Shown: piece after piece, positions 39,449 to 48,851 of the stretch
How the letters are laid out: the number at the start of each line of letters is the position of its first letter
How positions within the stretch are numbered: the first letter of the stretch is position 1
The notes under the pieces: model-generated
What the model was told of the DNA's origin: nothing
Seen by the model: the letters and a program-made list of their open reading frames with translations, nothing else
Databases searched by the model: none
Assembly (NCBI RefSeq): GCF_030161895.1
Contig: NZ_BSVB01000001.1
Location: 2,356,001-2,420,000, forward strand
DNA from: Pseudolysinimonas kribbensis
Lineage (GTDB): Bacteria; Actinomycetota; Actinomycetes; Actinomycetales; Microbacteriaceae
DNA: 64,000 nt
Direction of reading: 5' to 3'
Made by a program: the position numbers and the translations under genes

Positions 39449-39500
39449 GCGATGAGTATCCGTGAGTGCGCTGGATGATTCCTGAACGTGCAGACGCCGC

Positions 39501-40175
39501 TCAGCGGACGATGCGGACGCAGCATCCGTGGGCGGGGAACGGCTGCGCCTCGGCGGTCGCCCCGGCGCCGTCGGCGTCGGCGGCGCCACGCAGGAAAGCG
39601 AGGTTCGCGGCGCACACGAGCTCCGTGTGGCCGCCCGCGAGGCGATGGAACGGGCAGTTGTCGAGCGCGATCCCGTCGGGCTGCCGCCGCGGCTCGTAGC
39701 CGGTCTCGACGAGCATCTCGTCGAGCGATCCGGCGGCGAGCCGGGCCTGCGCACCCGCGTCTCCCGCGACGCGGTGGACCGCCGCGGCCACGGCGGCCTC
39801 GCCGGCGTGATCGGCCTCGCCCGACCCGAGGTCGTCGAGCGCCGAGGCGAACACGTCGGCCATGAGGTCGTAGCGTCGCGCGGGCAGCGTCACCGCGATC
39901 TCGACCGGCGCGCGCGAGTAGACCTTCGCCGGCCGCCCGGCGCCCGGTCCGGTGCGTCCGCTGAGCCGGCGGTTCTCGACCACGAGCAGACCGCTCGCCA
40001 CGAGCTGGTCGAGGTGCAGGGCGGCCGTGCTGCGCGGCATCCCCAGCGTCGCCGCGGCGTGGTCGCGGGTCACCGGCTGCGTGCTCGTCAGGGTGAGTTC
40101 GTAGAGTGCACGACGGGTCGGATCGCGGATTGCGGCGACTGCCGCGAGCTCCTGGTCCCGGTTCACGGATGGCAT
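39501..40175 (-). CDS. ArsR/COG2345-type HTH regulator with C-terminal Cys cluster
   Basis: A 224-residue regulator. N-terminal winged helix (PTRRALYELTLTS, RDHAAATLGMPRSTAALHLDQLVASGLL) and a C-terminal region with conserved DNCPFHRLAGGHTELVCAAN and a closing HGCCVRIV. Spaced Cys of this kind bind an iron-sulfur cluster in SufR-type regulators, so redox or iron sensing is plausible. It is divergent from the folE operon across a 73-base A/T-rich gap and is its likely regulator. Confidence 0.78.
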   Translation of the reverse strand: MPSVNRDQELAAVAAIRDPTRRALYELTLTSTQPVTRDHAAATLGMPRSTAALHLDQLVASGLLVVENRRLSGRTGPGAGRPAKVYSRAPVEIAVTLPARRYDLMADVFASALDDLGSGEADHAGEAAVAAAVHRVAGDAGAQARLAAGSLDEMLVETGYEPRRQPDGIALDNCPFHRLAGGHTELVCAANLAFLRGAADADGAGATAEAQPFPAHGCCVRIVR

Positions 40176-40248
40176 CCTATTCTAAATGCAGCTAACCTTG
40201 ACAAAAGAATTTCGACGTCATAGCGTCGCGATGGAGGGACCCGCACCG

Positions 40249-40790
40249 ATGGCCGAATCACCCCGCGACGACGCGTCCGCCCGAGCGACGGCCGCCGCCG
40301 CCGCATTGCTCGACGCGCTCGGGCTCGACGTCACAAGCGAGCGGCTGCGCCAGACGCCGCAGCGCTTCGCGACGGCGCTGGCCGAGCTGGTCGACCGGCC
40401 GCCGCTGCCCGAGATCGGATACCTGCCCAGCGAGGACTTCCACGATCTCGTGCTGGTGCGCGACATCCCGTTCCAGGCCCTCTGCGAGCACCACCTCTTC
40501 CCCTTCCGCGGCGTCGCACACGTCGGCTACCTCCCGGGGAGCGGATCGTCGGCCTCTCGACGCTGGCCAGGGTCGTCGAGCACTTCGCACACGGTCTGCA
40601 GATGCAGGAGCGGCTCACCGCCCAGATCGTGGACTGGCTCGAGCGGGAGCTGCAGCCGCGCGGCGCCGGTGTCGTCATCGAGGCCGAGCACCTGTGCATG
40701 TCGCTCCGCGGGATCGGCACCCCTGCCACCCGCACCACGACCCGCGCCTTCCGGGGCGAGCTGACCACCTTCGAGGAGAACCCGTCATGA
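40249..40790 (+). CDS. folE: GTP cyclohydrolase I FolE (frame broken near 40545)
   Basis: About 180 residues, first enzyme of pterin synthesis (GTP to dihydroneopterin triphosphate). Zinc ligands are visible in ALCEHHLFPF and AEHLCMSLRG. One G is missing near 40545; restoring it gives GYLPGERIVGLSTLARVVEHF. The ATG with GGAGGGA 9 bases upstream is chosen over two earlier ATGs. It opens a four-gene overlapping operon and is probably a second FolE rather than the housekeeping one. Confidence 0.9.
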
Positions 40791-42004
40791 CCGAGAGCAT
40801 CGTCATCATCGGAGGCGGCCTCGCCGCCGCGACCGCCGCGGAGGAGCTGCGCACCGCCGGCTTCACCGGCTCGGTCCGGCTGCTCGCCGGCGAGCAGCAC
40901 CATCCCTACATCCGACCGCCGCTGTCGAAGGCGTATCTGACCGGGCAGGACGACCGCGACAGCGTCTTCGTGCATCCGGCGCAGTGGTACCGCGATCAGG
41001 ATGTCGAGGTCTCGCTCGGTGCGCACGTCGACCGCATCGACGACGGCCGCGTCGTGCTCGCCGGCGGCGAGGAGGTGCCGTTCGACCGCCTGCTCATCGC
41101 GACCGGCGCCGTGCCGCGGCGGCTGCACCTGCCCGGGTCGGATGCGGACGGCATCCACTATCTGCGCACCCTCGACGACAGCGAGGCGCTCAAGGCCGTG
41201 CTCGCCGAGCCGGGGCACCACGTCGTGGTGGTGGGCTCCGGCTGGATCGGCCTCGAGCTCGCCGCCGCCGCCCGCGGGGCGGGGCAGGACGTGACCGTCG
41301 TCGCGCCGGAGCAGGTGCCGCTGGCGGGACCGCTGGGCACCGAGCTCGGCACGATGTTCCGCGAGCTGCACGAGACCAACGGCGTCACCTTCCACCTCGG
41401 CACGGGCGTGCAGGGGTTCGAGGCCGCCGACGGGCACGTGACCGGCGTCGCGACCGAGGCGGGCGTGCTGCCGGCCGACGTCGTGATCGTCGGGGTCGGC
41501 GTCGCGCCGTCGACGGAGCTCGCGGAGGCCGCGGGGCTCGACATCGACAACGGCATCCTGGTCGACGAGCATCTGCAGACCAGCCGGCCGGGCATCTACG
41601 CGGCGGGCGACGTCGCGAACGCGATGCACCCGGTGCTCGGCGCGCGGATGCGCAACGAGCACTGGGCGAATGCCATCGCGAGCGGCAAGGTGGCCGGGCG
41701 CTCGATGGCGGGGCAGGACGCCGTGCTCGACGACATCCCGTACTTCTACACCGACCAGTACGACCTCGGCATGGAGTACTCGGGCTACCCGCCGCTCACC
41801 CGCGACGCGGAGGTGGTGATCCGCGGCGACCGCGCCGCGCGCGAACTCATCGCGTTCTGGGTCGCCGACGGCCGGGTCGTCGCGGGCATGAACGTGAACA
41901 TCTGGGACGTCAACGAGGAGATCCAGCGGCTCATCCGCGACAAGGTGTCGGTGACGGCCGCGCAGCTCGCCGACCCGTCGGTCGAGCTGTCGTCGCTGAC
42001 GTGA
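40787..42004 (+). CDS. FAD-dependent NAD(P)H oxidoreductase (ferredoxin/rubredoxin reductase type)
   Basis: A 405-residue pyridine nucleotide-disulfide oxidoreductase-fold enzyme. FAD loop VIIGGGLAAATAAEELR at the N-terminus, NAD loop VVVGSGWIGLELAAAA near residue 150, FAD motif GIYAAGDVANA near 275, and a C-terminal Reductase_C domain. No redox CxxC, so electrons pass to a separate ferredoxin-like partner. ATGA overlap with folE. Role in a pterin operon is not obvious; it could feed a reductive step. Confidence 0.87.
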   Translation: MTESIVIIGGGLAAATAAEELRTAGFTGSVRLLAGEQHHPYIRPPLSKAYLTGQDDRDSVFVHPAQWYRDQDVEVSLGAHVDRIDDGRVVLAGGEEVPFDRLLIATGAVPRRLHLPGSDADGIHYLRTLDDSEALKAVLAEPGHHVVVVGSGWIGLELAAAARGAGQDVTVVAPEQVPLAGPLGTELGTMFRELHETNGVTFHLGTGVQGFEAADGHVTGVATEAGVLPADVVIVGVGVAPSTELAEAAGLDIDNGILVDEHLQTSRPGIYAAGDVANAMHPVLGARMRNEHWANAIASGKVAGRSMAGQDAVLDDIPYFYTDQYDLGMEYSGYPPLTRDAEVVIRGDRAARELIAFWVADGRVVAGMNVNIWDVNEEIQRLIRDKVSVTAAQLADPSVELSSLT

Positions 42005-42891
42005 TCCACCGACAGGCCGTCCGGAGAGTGGGACGCCGCGACTTCGACTTCGACCGGCGCGTGGCCGTCATGGCCGTCGTGAACCGCACGCCGGACTCGT
42101 TCTCCGATCGCGGCGCCACGTTCGCCCTCGACCGGGCGGTCGAGGCGTCGCTGCGCGCCGCCGAACTCGGAGCAGACTGGGTCGACATCGGGGGCGTTCC
42201 GTTCGGGCGCGGGCCGGCCGTGTCGCCCGCGGAGGAGATCGACCGGGTCGTGCCCGTCGTGAACGCGATCGCCGCGGCGAGCGACGTCGTCATCTCGGTG
42301 GACACCAACCGCGCCGAGGTCGCGCGCGCGGCGATCGACGCTGGCGCCGCCGTCATCAACGACACCAGCGGCCTGGGCGACCCCGACATGGCGGGCGTCG
42401 TGGCCACGTCGGACGCGCACATCGTCATCACCCACAGCGTCGGACCGCCGCGGGTCGAGAAGCCGCCGGCGCACTTCGACGACGTCGTGCGCGAGGTGCG
42501 TGCGTTCCTCGTGGAGCGGGTGGAGCGCGCGAAGGCCGCCGGCATCCCGCGCGGGCGCCTCATCATCGACCCCGGGCACGACCTGGACAAGAACACGCTG
42601 CACTCGCTCGAGCTCACCCGCCGGCTGGATGAGATCGCCGACATCGGGCTGCCCCTGCTCGTGGCCGTCTCGAACAAGGACTTCGTCGGCGAGTCGACCG
42701 ACCGGGAGCAGGGGGCCCGGCTGGCCGGGTCGCTCGCCGCGATGGTGTGCTGCATCGAGCGCGGCGCGCGGATCGTGCGGATGCACGACGTCGAGTCCAC
42801 GGTCGACGCCGTGCGCATGACGGAGGCCGTGCTCGGATTGCGCGCCCCTGCCAGACTCGAGCACAACACCCACCCCACCCACAACGTATGA
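42001..42891 (+). CDS. Divergent dihydropteroate synthase-like protein
   Basis: A 296-residue TIM barrel of the DHPS family. Family landmarks survive in altered form: MAVVNRTPDSFSDRG (usually VNVTPDSFSDGG), DIGGVPFGRGP where GGESTRPG is normal, SVDTNRAEVARAAIDAGA, INDTSG, DPGHDLDKNTLHSLEL where DPGIGFGK is normal, and SNKDFVGE for SRK. The pterin- and pABA-contacting loops are therefore changed, so it may condense a different partner or be non-catalytic, like FolP2 of mycobacteria. GTG start overlaps the reductase stop. Confidence 0.8.
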   Translation: MIHRQAVRRVGRRDFDFDRRVAVMAVVNRTPDSFSDRGATFALDRAVEASLRAAELGADWVDIGGVPFGRGPAVSPAEEIDRVVPVVNAIAAASDVVISVDTNRAEVARAAIDAGAAVINDTSGLGDPDMAGVVATSDAHIVITHSVGPPRVEKPPAHFDDVVREVRAFLVERVERAKAAGIPRGRLIIDPGHDLDKNTLHSLELTRRLDEIADIGLPLLVAVSNKDFVGESTDREQGARLAGSLAAMVCCIERGARIVRMHDVESTVDAVRMTEAVLGLRAPARLEHNTHPTHNV

Positions 42892-43634
42892 ACGCACGCA
42901 TCGACCGGCTGTGGCCCGACCCTGCCGCCGACCTCGACGACGAACGGATCCTCGCCGAGTACACCCCGCGCTCGAGCTCCTGGACCCGTTTCAACTTCGT
43001 CGAGAGCCTCGACGGCGCCGCGACGCACGAGGGCCGCTCCGGCGGCCTGGGAGGTGACGGCGACCGCCGGGTGTTCGAGCTGATGCGGCGCTGGGCCGAC
43101 GTCGTGCTGGTGGGCGCCGGGACGATCCGTGCCGAGGGCTATGGCGCGATGCGGTTCGACGACGAGGTGGCCGCGTGGCGGCGGGCGCGCGGCATCGCGC
43201 CGCAGCCGACGATGGCCATCGTCTCGGGCCGGCTCGACCTCGACCCCGCCTCGGCGGTGTTCACCGAGGCGTCGGTGCGTCCCGTCGTGTTCACGCTCTC
43301 GACGGCGCCGGCCGATCGTCGCGCGGCGCTCGCCGAGGTCGCCGATGTCCGGGACGCCGGCGACGACGTGCTCGATCCGAGGCGGGTCCTCACCGATCTC
43401 GAGTCGCTGGGGTTGCGCAAGGTGCACGCGGAGGGTGGCCCGACGCTCTTCGGCTCGTTCGTCGCGGCCGGCGTGCTGAACGAACTCTGTCTGACGCTGG
43501 CGCCTCGGCTCGAGGCCGGCCGCGCGGGACGCATCGCGACCAGTGCGCCCGCCGAGCCGCTCGGGATGAGGCTGGCGGGCATCCTGCGATCGGGTGACGA
43601 CGAGCTCCTGCTGCGCTACCTTCGCGTCACCTAG
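42888..43634 (+). CDS. RibD C-terminal-type pyrimidine reductase
   Basis: A 248-residue DHFR-fold reductase of the RibD_C family: NFVESLDGAATHEGRSGGLGG, DVVLVGAGTIRAEGYGAM, KVHAEGGPTLFGSFVAAG. In riboflavin synthesis such domains reduce the ribosyl side chain with NADPH; the deaminase half is absent. ATG overlaps the DHPS-like stop, completing a tightly coupled operon of FolE, flavoprotein, DHPS-like and reductase. Its last 8 bases overlap the converging ComB-like gene. Confidence 0.82.
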   Translation: MNARIDRLWPDPAADLDDERILAEYTPRSSSWTRFNFVESLDGAATHEGRSGGLGGDGDRRVFELMRRWADVVLVGAGTIRAEGYGAMRFDDEVAAWRRARGIAPQPTMAIVSGRLDLDPASAVFTEASVRPVVFTLSTAPADRRAALAEVADVRDAGDDVLDPRRVLTDLESLGLRKVHAEGGPTLFGSFVAAGVLNELCLTLAPRLEAGRAGRIATSAPAEPLGMRLAGILRSGDDELLLRYLRVT

Positions 43635-44386
43635 CCGTCGCGGCGTGCCGCGCGTGCGCCCCGTGCGGAAGGCGCCGTCGGCATCCACCCGGGGGACGAC
43701 CGTCGTGACGTCCATCGCGGTCGCCAGCTCGAGGTCCTCCGAGAATCCGCGGGCCGCGAGGTCGCGACCGCTCGCCGACGCGTGGATCGCGGCCGCGGGG
43801 TCCGGCGTCGCCTCCCACAGGTCGGCGGCGGCCGCCGCTTCGGGGAGAGCCCGCATCCGCGCGCCCGCAGTCGCGCCGCGATCGCGCCGGCTCCGAGGAG
43901 ATCCTCGAGGGCCGGGCGCAGCGTACCGCCCGGCCAGAGCTCGCCCGCCGGGACGAGCAGCACGCGCCCGGCGATCTCGACCTCCTCCGCCACGGCGCTC
44001 GCGTTGCGGAGGCACCCGGCGATCACGGTGGCGCTCGCGGCGACGAGGGCCTCGCAGATCGTGGCACCGTTCTCGGCGGGCACGACGACCGTGCCGCCGT
44101 CGAAGCGCAGGAGCGACGCGGGCGACAGGCTGACCCGGCCGTCGCCGCGCAGTCCGGCGAGCACGGCGCCGAGCCGCGCCGCGGTCTCCTCTGCAGCGGC
44201 GGGATCGCGCGACGCGACCGGCACCACGGCGCTGCCGCGCTCGCCCGCCACCGTGACGACGGTGGTGAAGGAGAGCACGTCGATGACGATCGCGGTGGCG
44301 GGACCGGCGCCCTCGGCGAGCACCGCGAGCGCGCCGGTCTCGCCCCACTCGAGCTGCACCGTCGCCGGCGCCTGGGAGAGAGTCAC
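43627..44386 (-). CDS. 2-phosphosulfolactate phosphatase (ComB) family protein (frame broken near 43843 and 43660)
   Basis: About 253 residues. Family features: VIDVLSFTTVVTVA, VVPAENGATICEAL, VIAGCLRNASAVAEEV, LVPAGELWPGG, ALEDLLGAGAIAARL. In methanogens ComB acts in coenzyme M synthesis; bacterial members are of unclear role. A C lost near 43843 (GLSPEAAAAADLWEA) and a G lost near 43660 give a stop at 43627; the second correction is less certain than the first. GTG start. Confidence 0.75.
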
Positions 44387-44427
44387 GCAGCCATGTTGCC
44401 GCGTCGGGCCGTCCGACGCAGCGCGGC

Positions 44428-44996
44428 TCACGCGGAGCGTCGGTACTGCAGGAGCAGGCAGCCCCGGATCGCTCGGCGTCGACGAGGTCGAGCCGCTGCA
44501 CGTGACCGTCGTCTCCGAACAGAGCCGTGCCGGCACCCGCCAGGCTGGGCGCGAGCACGATCCGCAGTTCGTCGACGAGTTCCGCGGCGAGCAGGTCGCG
44601 CGCGAGCGACAGGCTGCCGTGGATGCCGATGTCACCGCCGGGCTGCCGCTTGAGGTCGGCCGTGAACGACGCCGCGTCCTCGGCCACGGGCGTCGACTCG
44701 GCCCAGCCGAGCTGCAGCGGAGAGGAGGTGAAGACGTACTTCCGCGTCGTGTTGATGAAGTCGGCGAACGGCTGCGTCTGCGCCGTCGGCCAGTACGGTG
44801 CCCACTTCTCGTAGGTGCGTCGCCCGAGCAGCACCGCATCCTGCGTGGCGATCGTCTCGGCGAGGAATCCGGTCAGCTTCTCGCCGCTGTCGCGGAACCA
44901 CTCGCCTTCGCCGGGATCGTCGGCGAATCCGTCCAGGGACATCAGCGTGTACAGCACGACCCGTCGGGAGGTGGTGCCGGTTCGGGGATCAGTCAT
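44428..44996 (-). CDS. Dihydrofolate reductase-family (YyaP-like) protein (frame broken near 44472)
   Basis: About 189 residues of RibD_C/DHFR fold: LYTLMSLDGFADDPGEGEW, AVLLGRRTYEKWAPYWP, KYVFTSSPLQLGW, DIGIHGSLSLARDLLA, ALFGDDG. One G is missing near 44472; with it the protein ends SGGCLLLQYRRSA. NADPH reductase of unknown substrate. The ATG lies inside the last codons of the upstream AraC gene, so they are coupled and the regulator probably belongs with it. Confidence 0.82.
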
Positions 44997-45717
44997 GCCC
45001 GGGACGGTATCGATCGTCCCGGGGACCCGTCTTGTACAACAACGACAGCGGCTCGTGCCGCTCCGCGCCTCCCGCGAGCTCGGTCGCCGACGGCCCGATG
45101 AATCGGCGCAGCGACCGGGCGAGGTGCGGCTGATCGAAGTACCCCGACTCGTGCGCCACCGCCGACGGCAGCCCGTCGCCGTCTCGGAGCCGGATGGCCG
45201 CGACGTTGGCGCGTTCGATCTGCTGCACCGTGCGCTGCGGCAGGCCGATGGTGGCGAGATAGCGGCGCTGACGGGTCCGCTCCGGCACCGAGGCGTCCGC
45301 GACATCGGTGACGACGAGAGCCTCCTTCCGTACCAGGTGAGCCACGAACTCCTCGGCCGCGGCGAACTCCGGCAGGCGAACCCGGTCGGCCCCGAGGCGG
45401 AACCAGCGGCCCTCGACGGGGAGCTCCAGGAAGCCGTCGACGAGGGAGGGCATGGACAGTCCGCGTACCCGGGCGCCCAGCGCCAGCCGGATCCCGACGA
45501 ACTCGGAGTCCGGGGGCACCGGCGCGCGCGATGCTCTCGACTCGGGTCCCTGGATGCCGGCGTGGACGCCGTCCGGGCCCTCCCAGAAGACGAAGTCCCA
45601 GTGCGCACGCGCGACCGAGATCATCGTCGTCGTCGCCCGGCTCCGGCTGCGCCAGACCCTCTCCACGAACGGTGAATCGGAGGGCCGGTGCTCGAACGCG
45701 AGGCCCTCACCGCTCAC
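44989..45717 (-). CDS. AraC-family transcriptional regulator
   Basis: A 242-residue regulator. N-terminal sensing half (VWRSRSRATTTMISVARAHWDFVF; FRLGADRVRLP) and C-terminal HTH_18 domain (TIGLPQRTVQQIERANVAAIRLRDGDGLPSAVAHESGYFDQPHLARSLRRFIG). GTG start overlaps the stop of the XPB helicase gene (GTGA) and its own stop overlaps the DHFR-family gene, so three unrelated genes form one leftward chain. Confidence 0.82.
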   Translation of the reverse strand: MSGEGLAFEHRPSDSPFVERVWRSRSRATTTMISVARAHWDFVFWEGPDGVHAGIQGPESRASRAPVPPDSEFVGIRLALGARVRGLSMPSLVDGFLELPVEGRWFRLGADRVRLPEFAAAEEFVAHLVRKEALVVTDVADASVPERTRQRRYLATIGLPQRTVQQIERANVAAIRLRDGDGLPSAVAHESGYFDQPHLARSLRRFIGPSATELAGGAERHEPLSLLYKTGPRDDRYRPGHD

Positions 45718-47372
45718 GCGGCCTCGCTCAGCTCGTCGGCGTTGAGGATCGTGTAGGCGTAGCCCTGCTCGGCGAGGAAGCGCTGGCGGTTCTGCGCGAA
45801 ATCCTGGTCGACGGTGTCGCGCGCGACGAGCGTGTAGAAGCTCGCCGGGATGCCGCTCGCCTTCGGACGCAGCAGCCGGCCGAGCCGCTGCGCCTCCTCC
45901 TGTCGCGAGCCGAACGAGCCCGACACCTGGATCGCGACGGTCGCCTCCGGTAGGTCGATCGAGAAGTTCGCGACCTTCGACACGACCAGCACCTTGGTGC
46001 GGCCGGTGCGGAACTCCTCGTACAGCCGCTCCCGCTCGGCGGTCGGCGTCGATCCGGTGAGCTGCGGGGCGCCGAGCGTCGTGGCGAGCTCGTCGATCTG
46101 GTCGAGGTAGGTGCCGATCACGAGGATCAGCTCGCCCGCGTGCTTGGTCACGAGCTCTTTCGCGACGGCGAGCTTCGCCGGCGCGGTCGCGGCGAGCCGG
46201 TAGCGCTCGTCGTCGGAGGCGGCGGCGTACTCGAGCCGCTCGTCCTGCGGGAGGTCGATGCGTACCTCGTAGCAGGTCGCCGGCGCGATGTAGCCCTGCG
46301 CCTCGATCTCGCGCCACGGGGCATCGAAGCGCTTGGGACCGATGAGCGAGAACACGTCGTTCTCGCGGCCGTCCTCGCGCACGAGCGTCGCCGTCAGTCC
46401 CAGCCGGCGCCGCGCCTGCAGGTCGGCGGTGAGCTTGAAGACCGGTGCCGGCAGCAGGTGCACCTCGTCGTAGATCACGAGGCCCCAGTCCTTGGCGTCG
46501 AGCAGCGCCAGGTGGGCGAACTCGCCCTTCCGCTTGGCGGTCAGGATCTGGTACGTCGCGATCGTGACCGGTCTGACCTCCTTGACCTCGCCGGAGTACT
46601 CGCCGATCTCCTGCTCGGTCAGCGAGGTCTTGCGCAGCAGCTCGCTGCGCCACTGCCGGGCGCTCACGGTGTTCGTGACCAGGATGAGCGTCGTCGTGTC
46701 GGCGGCGGCCATCGCCCCGGCCCCGACGATCGTCTTGCCCGCGCCGGGCGGCAGCACGACGACGCCCGACCCGCCCTCGAAGAACGAGTCGATCGCCTGC
46801 TGCTGATAGGGCCGCACGTGCCAGCCGCTGGTGGTGTCGAGCTCGATGTCGTGCGGCGTGCCGGGGGTGTAGCCGGCGAGGTCCTCGGCGGGCCAGCCGA
46901 GCTTCAGCAGCTCCTGCTTGATCTGCCCGCGCGCCCACGGCTGCACGGTCCACTCGGTGGAGCTGCGCCGGATGCCGAGGAACGGCCCGACCTTGCTGCT
47001 GCGGGTGATCTCGGCGAGCACCGCCGGATCGGTCGCCGTAATGATGAGCCCGCCCTCGGCGTCGCGCGAGATGACCAGCCGCCCGTACCGGCCGACCGTC
47101 TCCTCGATGTCGAGCGTGACGGTCTGCGGCACCGGGAACTTCGCGTACCTCTCGAGGGTCGCGAGCATCTGCTCGGCGGTGTGCCCCGCGGCGCGCGCGT
47201 TCCAGAGGCCCAGCCGGGTGATCCGGTACGTGTGCACGAACTCGGGAGCCCGCTCCAGCTCGGCGAACACGGCGAGCTCGTGACGGGCCTCGTCGGCCTG
47301 CGGGCTGCCGACCTCGAGCAGCACGGTCCGATCGCTCTGCACGATGAGCGGACCTTGACCGATCGCAGACAT
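45714..47372 (-). CDS. XPB-type (Rad25/ERCC3) DNA helicase
   Basis: A 552-residue superfamily 2 helicase. An N-terminal damage-recognition-like region (about 1-190) precedes Walker A LPPGAGKTIVG, the DEVH box in VIYDEVHLLP, motif III LTATLVRE, and C-terminal motifs LVVSKVANFSIDLPEA and GSRQEEAQRLGRLLRP. Bacterial XPB unwinds DNA 3'-5' and is linked to repair. In actinobacteria it normally neighbours the Helicase_C_3-type gene, here displaced to 49525. Weak ribosome site. Confidence 0.93.
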   Translation of the reverse strand: MSAIGQGPLIVQSDRTVLLEVGSPQADEARHELAVFAELERAPEFVHTYRITRLGLWNARAAGHTAEQMLATLERYAKFPVPQTVTLDIEETVGRYGRLVISRDAEGGLIITATDPAVLAEITRSSKVGPFLGIRRSSTEWTVQPWARGQIKQELLKLGWPAEDLAGYTPGTPHDIELDTTSGWHVRPYQQQAIDSFFEGGSGVVVLPPGAGKTIVGAGAMAAADTTTLILVTNTVSARQWRSELLRKTSLTEQEIGEYSGEVKEVRPVTIATYQILTAKRKGEFAHLALLDAKDWGLVIYDEVHLLPAPVFKLTADLQARRRLGLTATLVREDGRENDVFSLIGPKRFDAPWREIEAQGYIAPATCYEVRIDLPQDERLEYAAASDDERYRLAATAPAKLAVAKELVTKHAGELILVIGTYLDQIDELATTLGAPQLTGSTPTAERERLYEEFRTGRTKVLVVSKVANFSIDLPEATVAIQVSGSFGSRQEEAQRLGRLLRPKASGIPASFYTLVARDTVDQDFAQNRQRFLAEQGYAYTILNADELSEAA

Positions 47373-47679
47373 AGCGACCCAGCCTAGCCGCGCGCGCTGG
47401 AACTTGGAGCGAAGGCCGCTTCCGGCCGTCTCCGCGACGACGGCCGTCTCGACCGTCGGTCCCATGGTCGCGGCCTGAGCGGGCCGCGTGGCCGCACGGC
47501 GGCGCACATACGACGCCCGGCATGGAGGGCGCACGAAGTTGTAACGATCGGCAATGGTGAGTGGTGCGCCGCAGCCGGATCGAAACCATGCCGCGCTCTC
47601 GGGAGAGAGCGAAGCACGGCGTACCCATGTTGAGGGATTGTGAGGATCGACCAGTATCTGCGAGGTTCTCGGAGTGACG
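47373..47679. other. Intergenic region upstream of XPB and the DUF2510 gene
   Basis: 307 bases with no convincing coding frame. A small CTCTC/GAGAG hairpin lies near 47597-47612. G+C falls toward the right end, at the boundary of the lower-G+C DUF2510 gene. No clear promoter hexamers identified. Confidence 0.5.
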
Positions 47680-47770
47680 ATGCCCGAGGGATGGTTCCCG
47701 CACCCGACCGATCCAGATCAGGAACTGCATTGGGACGGTTCTAAGTGGACCGGGGAAAGCAGGCCTCTAG

Positions 47771-48851
47771 ATGTACCGGGCCATGACTTTGGTGCCGTTG
47801 CGGGTCTTGTGAAACGGGAGGACCTCCGGGCTTAGTGGAGATGTCTGACGTCTCTACGACCACACGGAGGTCCTTGTGTCTCACGCTAATGCGCATCTGA
47901 CGTTTCACGGTCGGCTGCTGATCGTCCGCCGCCGCGAAGCTGGCTGGGCGCAAGCTCATATTGCTGCGGCGATGGGCTGCTCCCGCAAGACCGTCCGCTA
48001 CTGGCTGGCCCGGTTCGCCGTTGAAGGCGACGCCGGGTTGCACGATCGCTCGACACGGCCTCGGACCTCGCCCAGTCGGTTGCCGGCGTCCGCGGAGGCG
48101 GTGATCGTCGAGCTGCGCACGACCGAGCAGCTCGGCCGCGACGAGATCGCCGCGCGCACGGGCATCGCACCTCGGACGGTGTCCCGGGTGATCGCCCGGC
48201 ACGGTCTGCCGCCTCTGGCGGCGCTGGACCCGATGACCGGGCAGGTGATCCGCTCCTCGAAGCAGACCGCCATGCGCTACGAGCGGGAACGGCCCGGCGA
48301 GCTGGTCCACATGGACGTGAAGAAGCTCGGCCGCATCCCGGACGGCGGCGGCTGGAGAGCTCTGGGGCGCGGCGCGGGCGACCACAGAGACCGGAAGAAC
48401 GGCACCGGTTACGACTACGTCCACTCCCTCGTCGACGATCACAGCCGCCTGGCCTACTCCGAGATCCACCCCGACGAACGTGGGCAGACCTGCGCCGCGT
48501 TCCTGGCCCGCGCCCTGGACCACTTCGCCGCTCACGGCATCACCCGTGTCGAGCGGCTGATGACCGACAACGCCTGGGCCTACCGCTGGTCACTACGGGA
48601 ACTCTGCGCGGCCCGGAACATCCGGCAGGTGTTCATCCGACCGCACTGCCCTTGGCAAAACGGCAAGGTCGAGCGCTTCAACCGCACCCTGCAGACCGAG
48701 TGGGCCTACCGACAGCCCTTCACCTCGAACGACGAACGATCCGCCGCGCTTGACCCCTGGCTCGAGCACTACAACACTGAACGACGCCACTCAGCCCTCA
48801 ACGGCCAACCCCCGATCAGCCGACTGACACCAAAGTGCTGACCCGGTACAT
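47771..48851 (+). mobile_element. IS481-family insertion sequence (1081 bases)
   Basis: Ends are inverted repeats: ATGTACCGGGCCATGACTTT at the left, and at the right (read inward) ATGTACCGGGTCAGCACTTT, with GGTG following in both. The target duplication CTAG flanks it at 47767-47770 and 48852-48855, the known target core of IS481 itself. One transposase gene. Both ends and gene look intact, so it may be active and recent. Confidence 0.92.
47876..48841 (+). CDS. IS481-family transposase
   Basis: A 321-residue transposase: N-terminal helix-turn-helix (AHIAAAMGCSRKTVRYWLAR) and a second HTH, then the DDE integrase core with Asp in VHMDVKKLG, Asp in RLMTDNAWAY and Glu in WQNGKVERFNRTL, ending YNTERRHSALNGQPP. 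GTG start with GGAGG 5 bases upstream. All catalytic residues are present and the frame is open. Confidence 0.95.
   Translation: MSHANAHLTFHGRLLIVRRREAGWAQAHIAAAMGCSRKTVRYWLARFAVEGDAGLHDRSTRPRTSPSRLPASAEAVIVELRTTEQLGRDEIAARTGIAPRTVSRVIARHGLPPLAALDPMTGQVIRSSKQTAMRYERERPGELVHMDVKKLGRIPDGGGWRALGRGAGDHRDRKNGTGYDYVHSLVDDHSRLAYSEIHPDERGQTCAAFLARALDHFAAHGITRVERLMTDNAWAYRWSLRELCAARNIRQVFIRPHCPWQNGKVERFNRTLQTEWAYRQPFTSNDERSAALDPWLEHYNTERRHSALNGQPPISRLTPKC

Noticed and set aside
41931..45608. A 1225-codon open frame on the minus strand
   Set aside because: It is antisense to the folE operon genes over much of its length and only picks up real C-terminal pieces of the ComB-like and DHFR-family genes through frameshifts. 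Long antisense frames are expected at this G+C.
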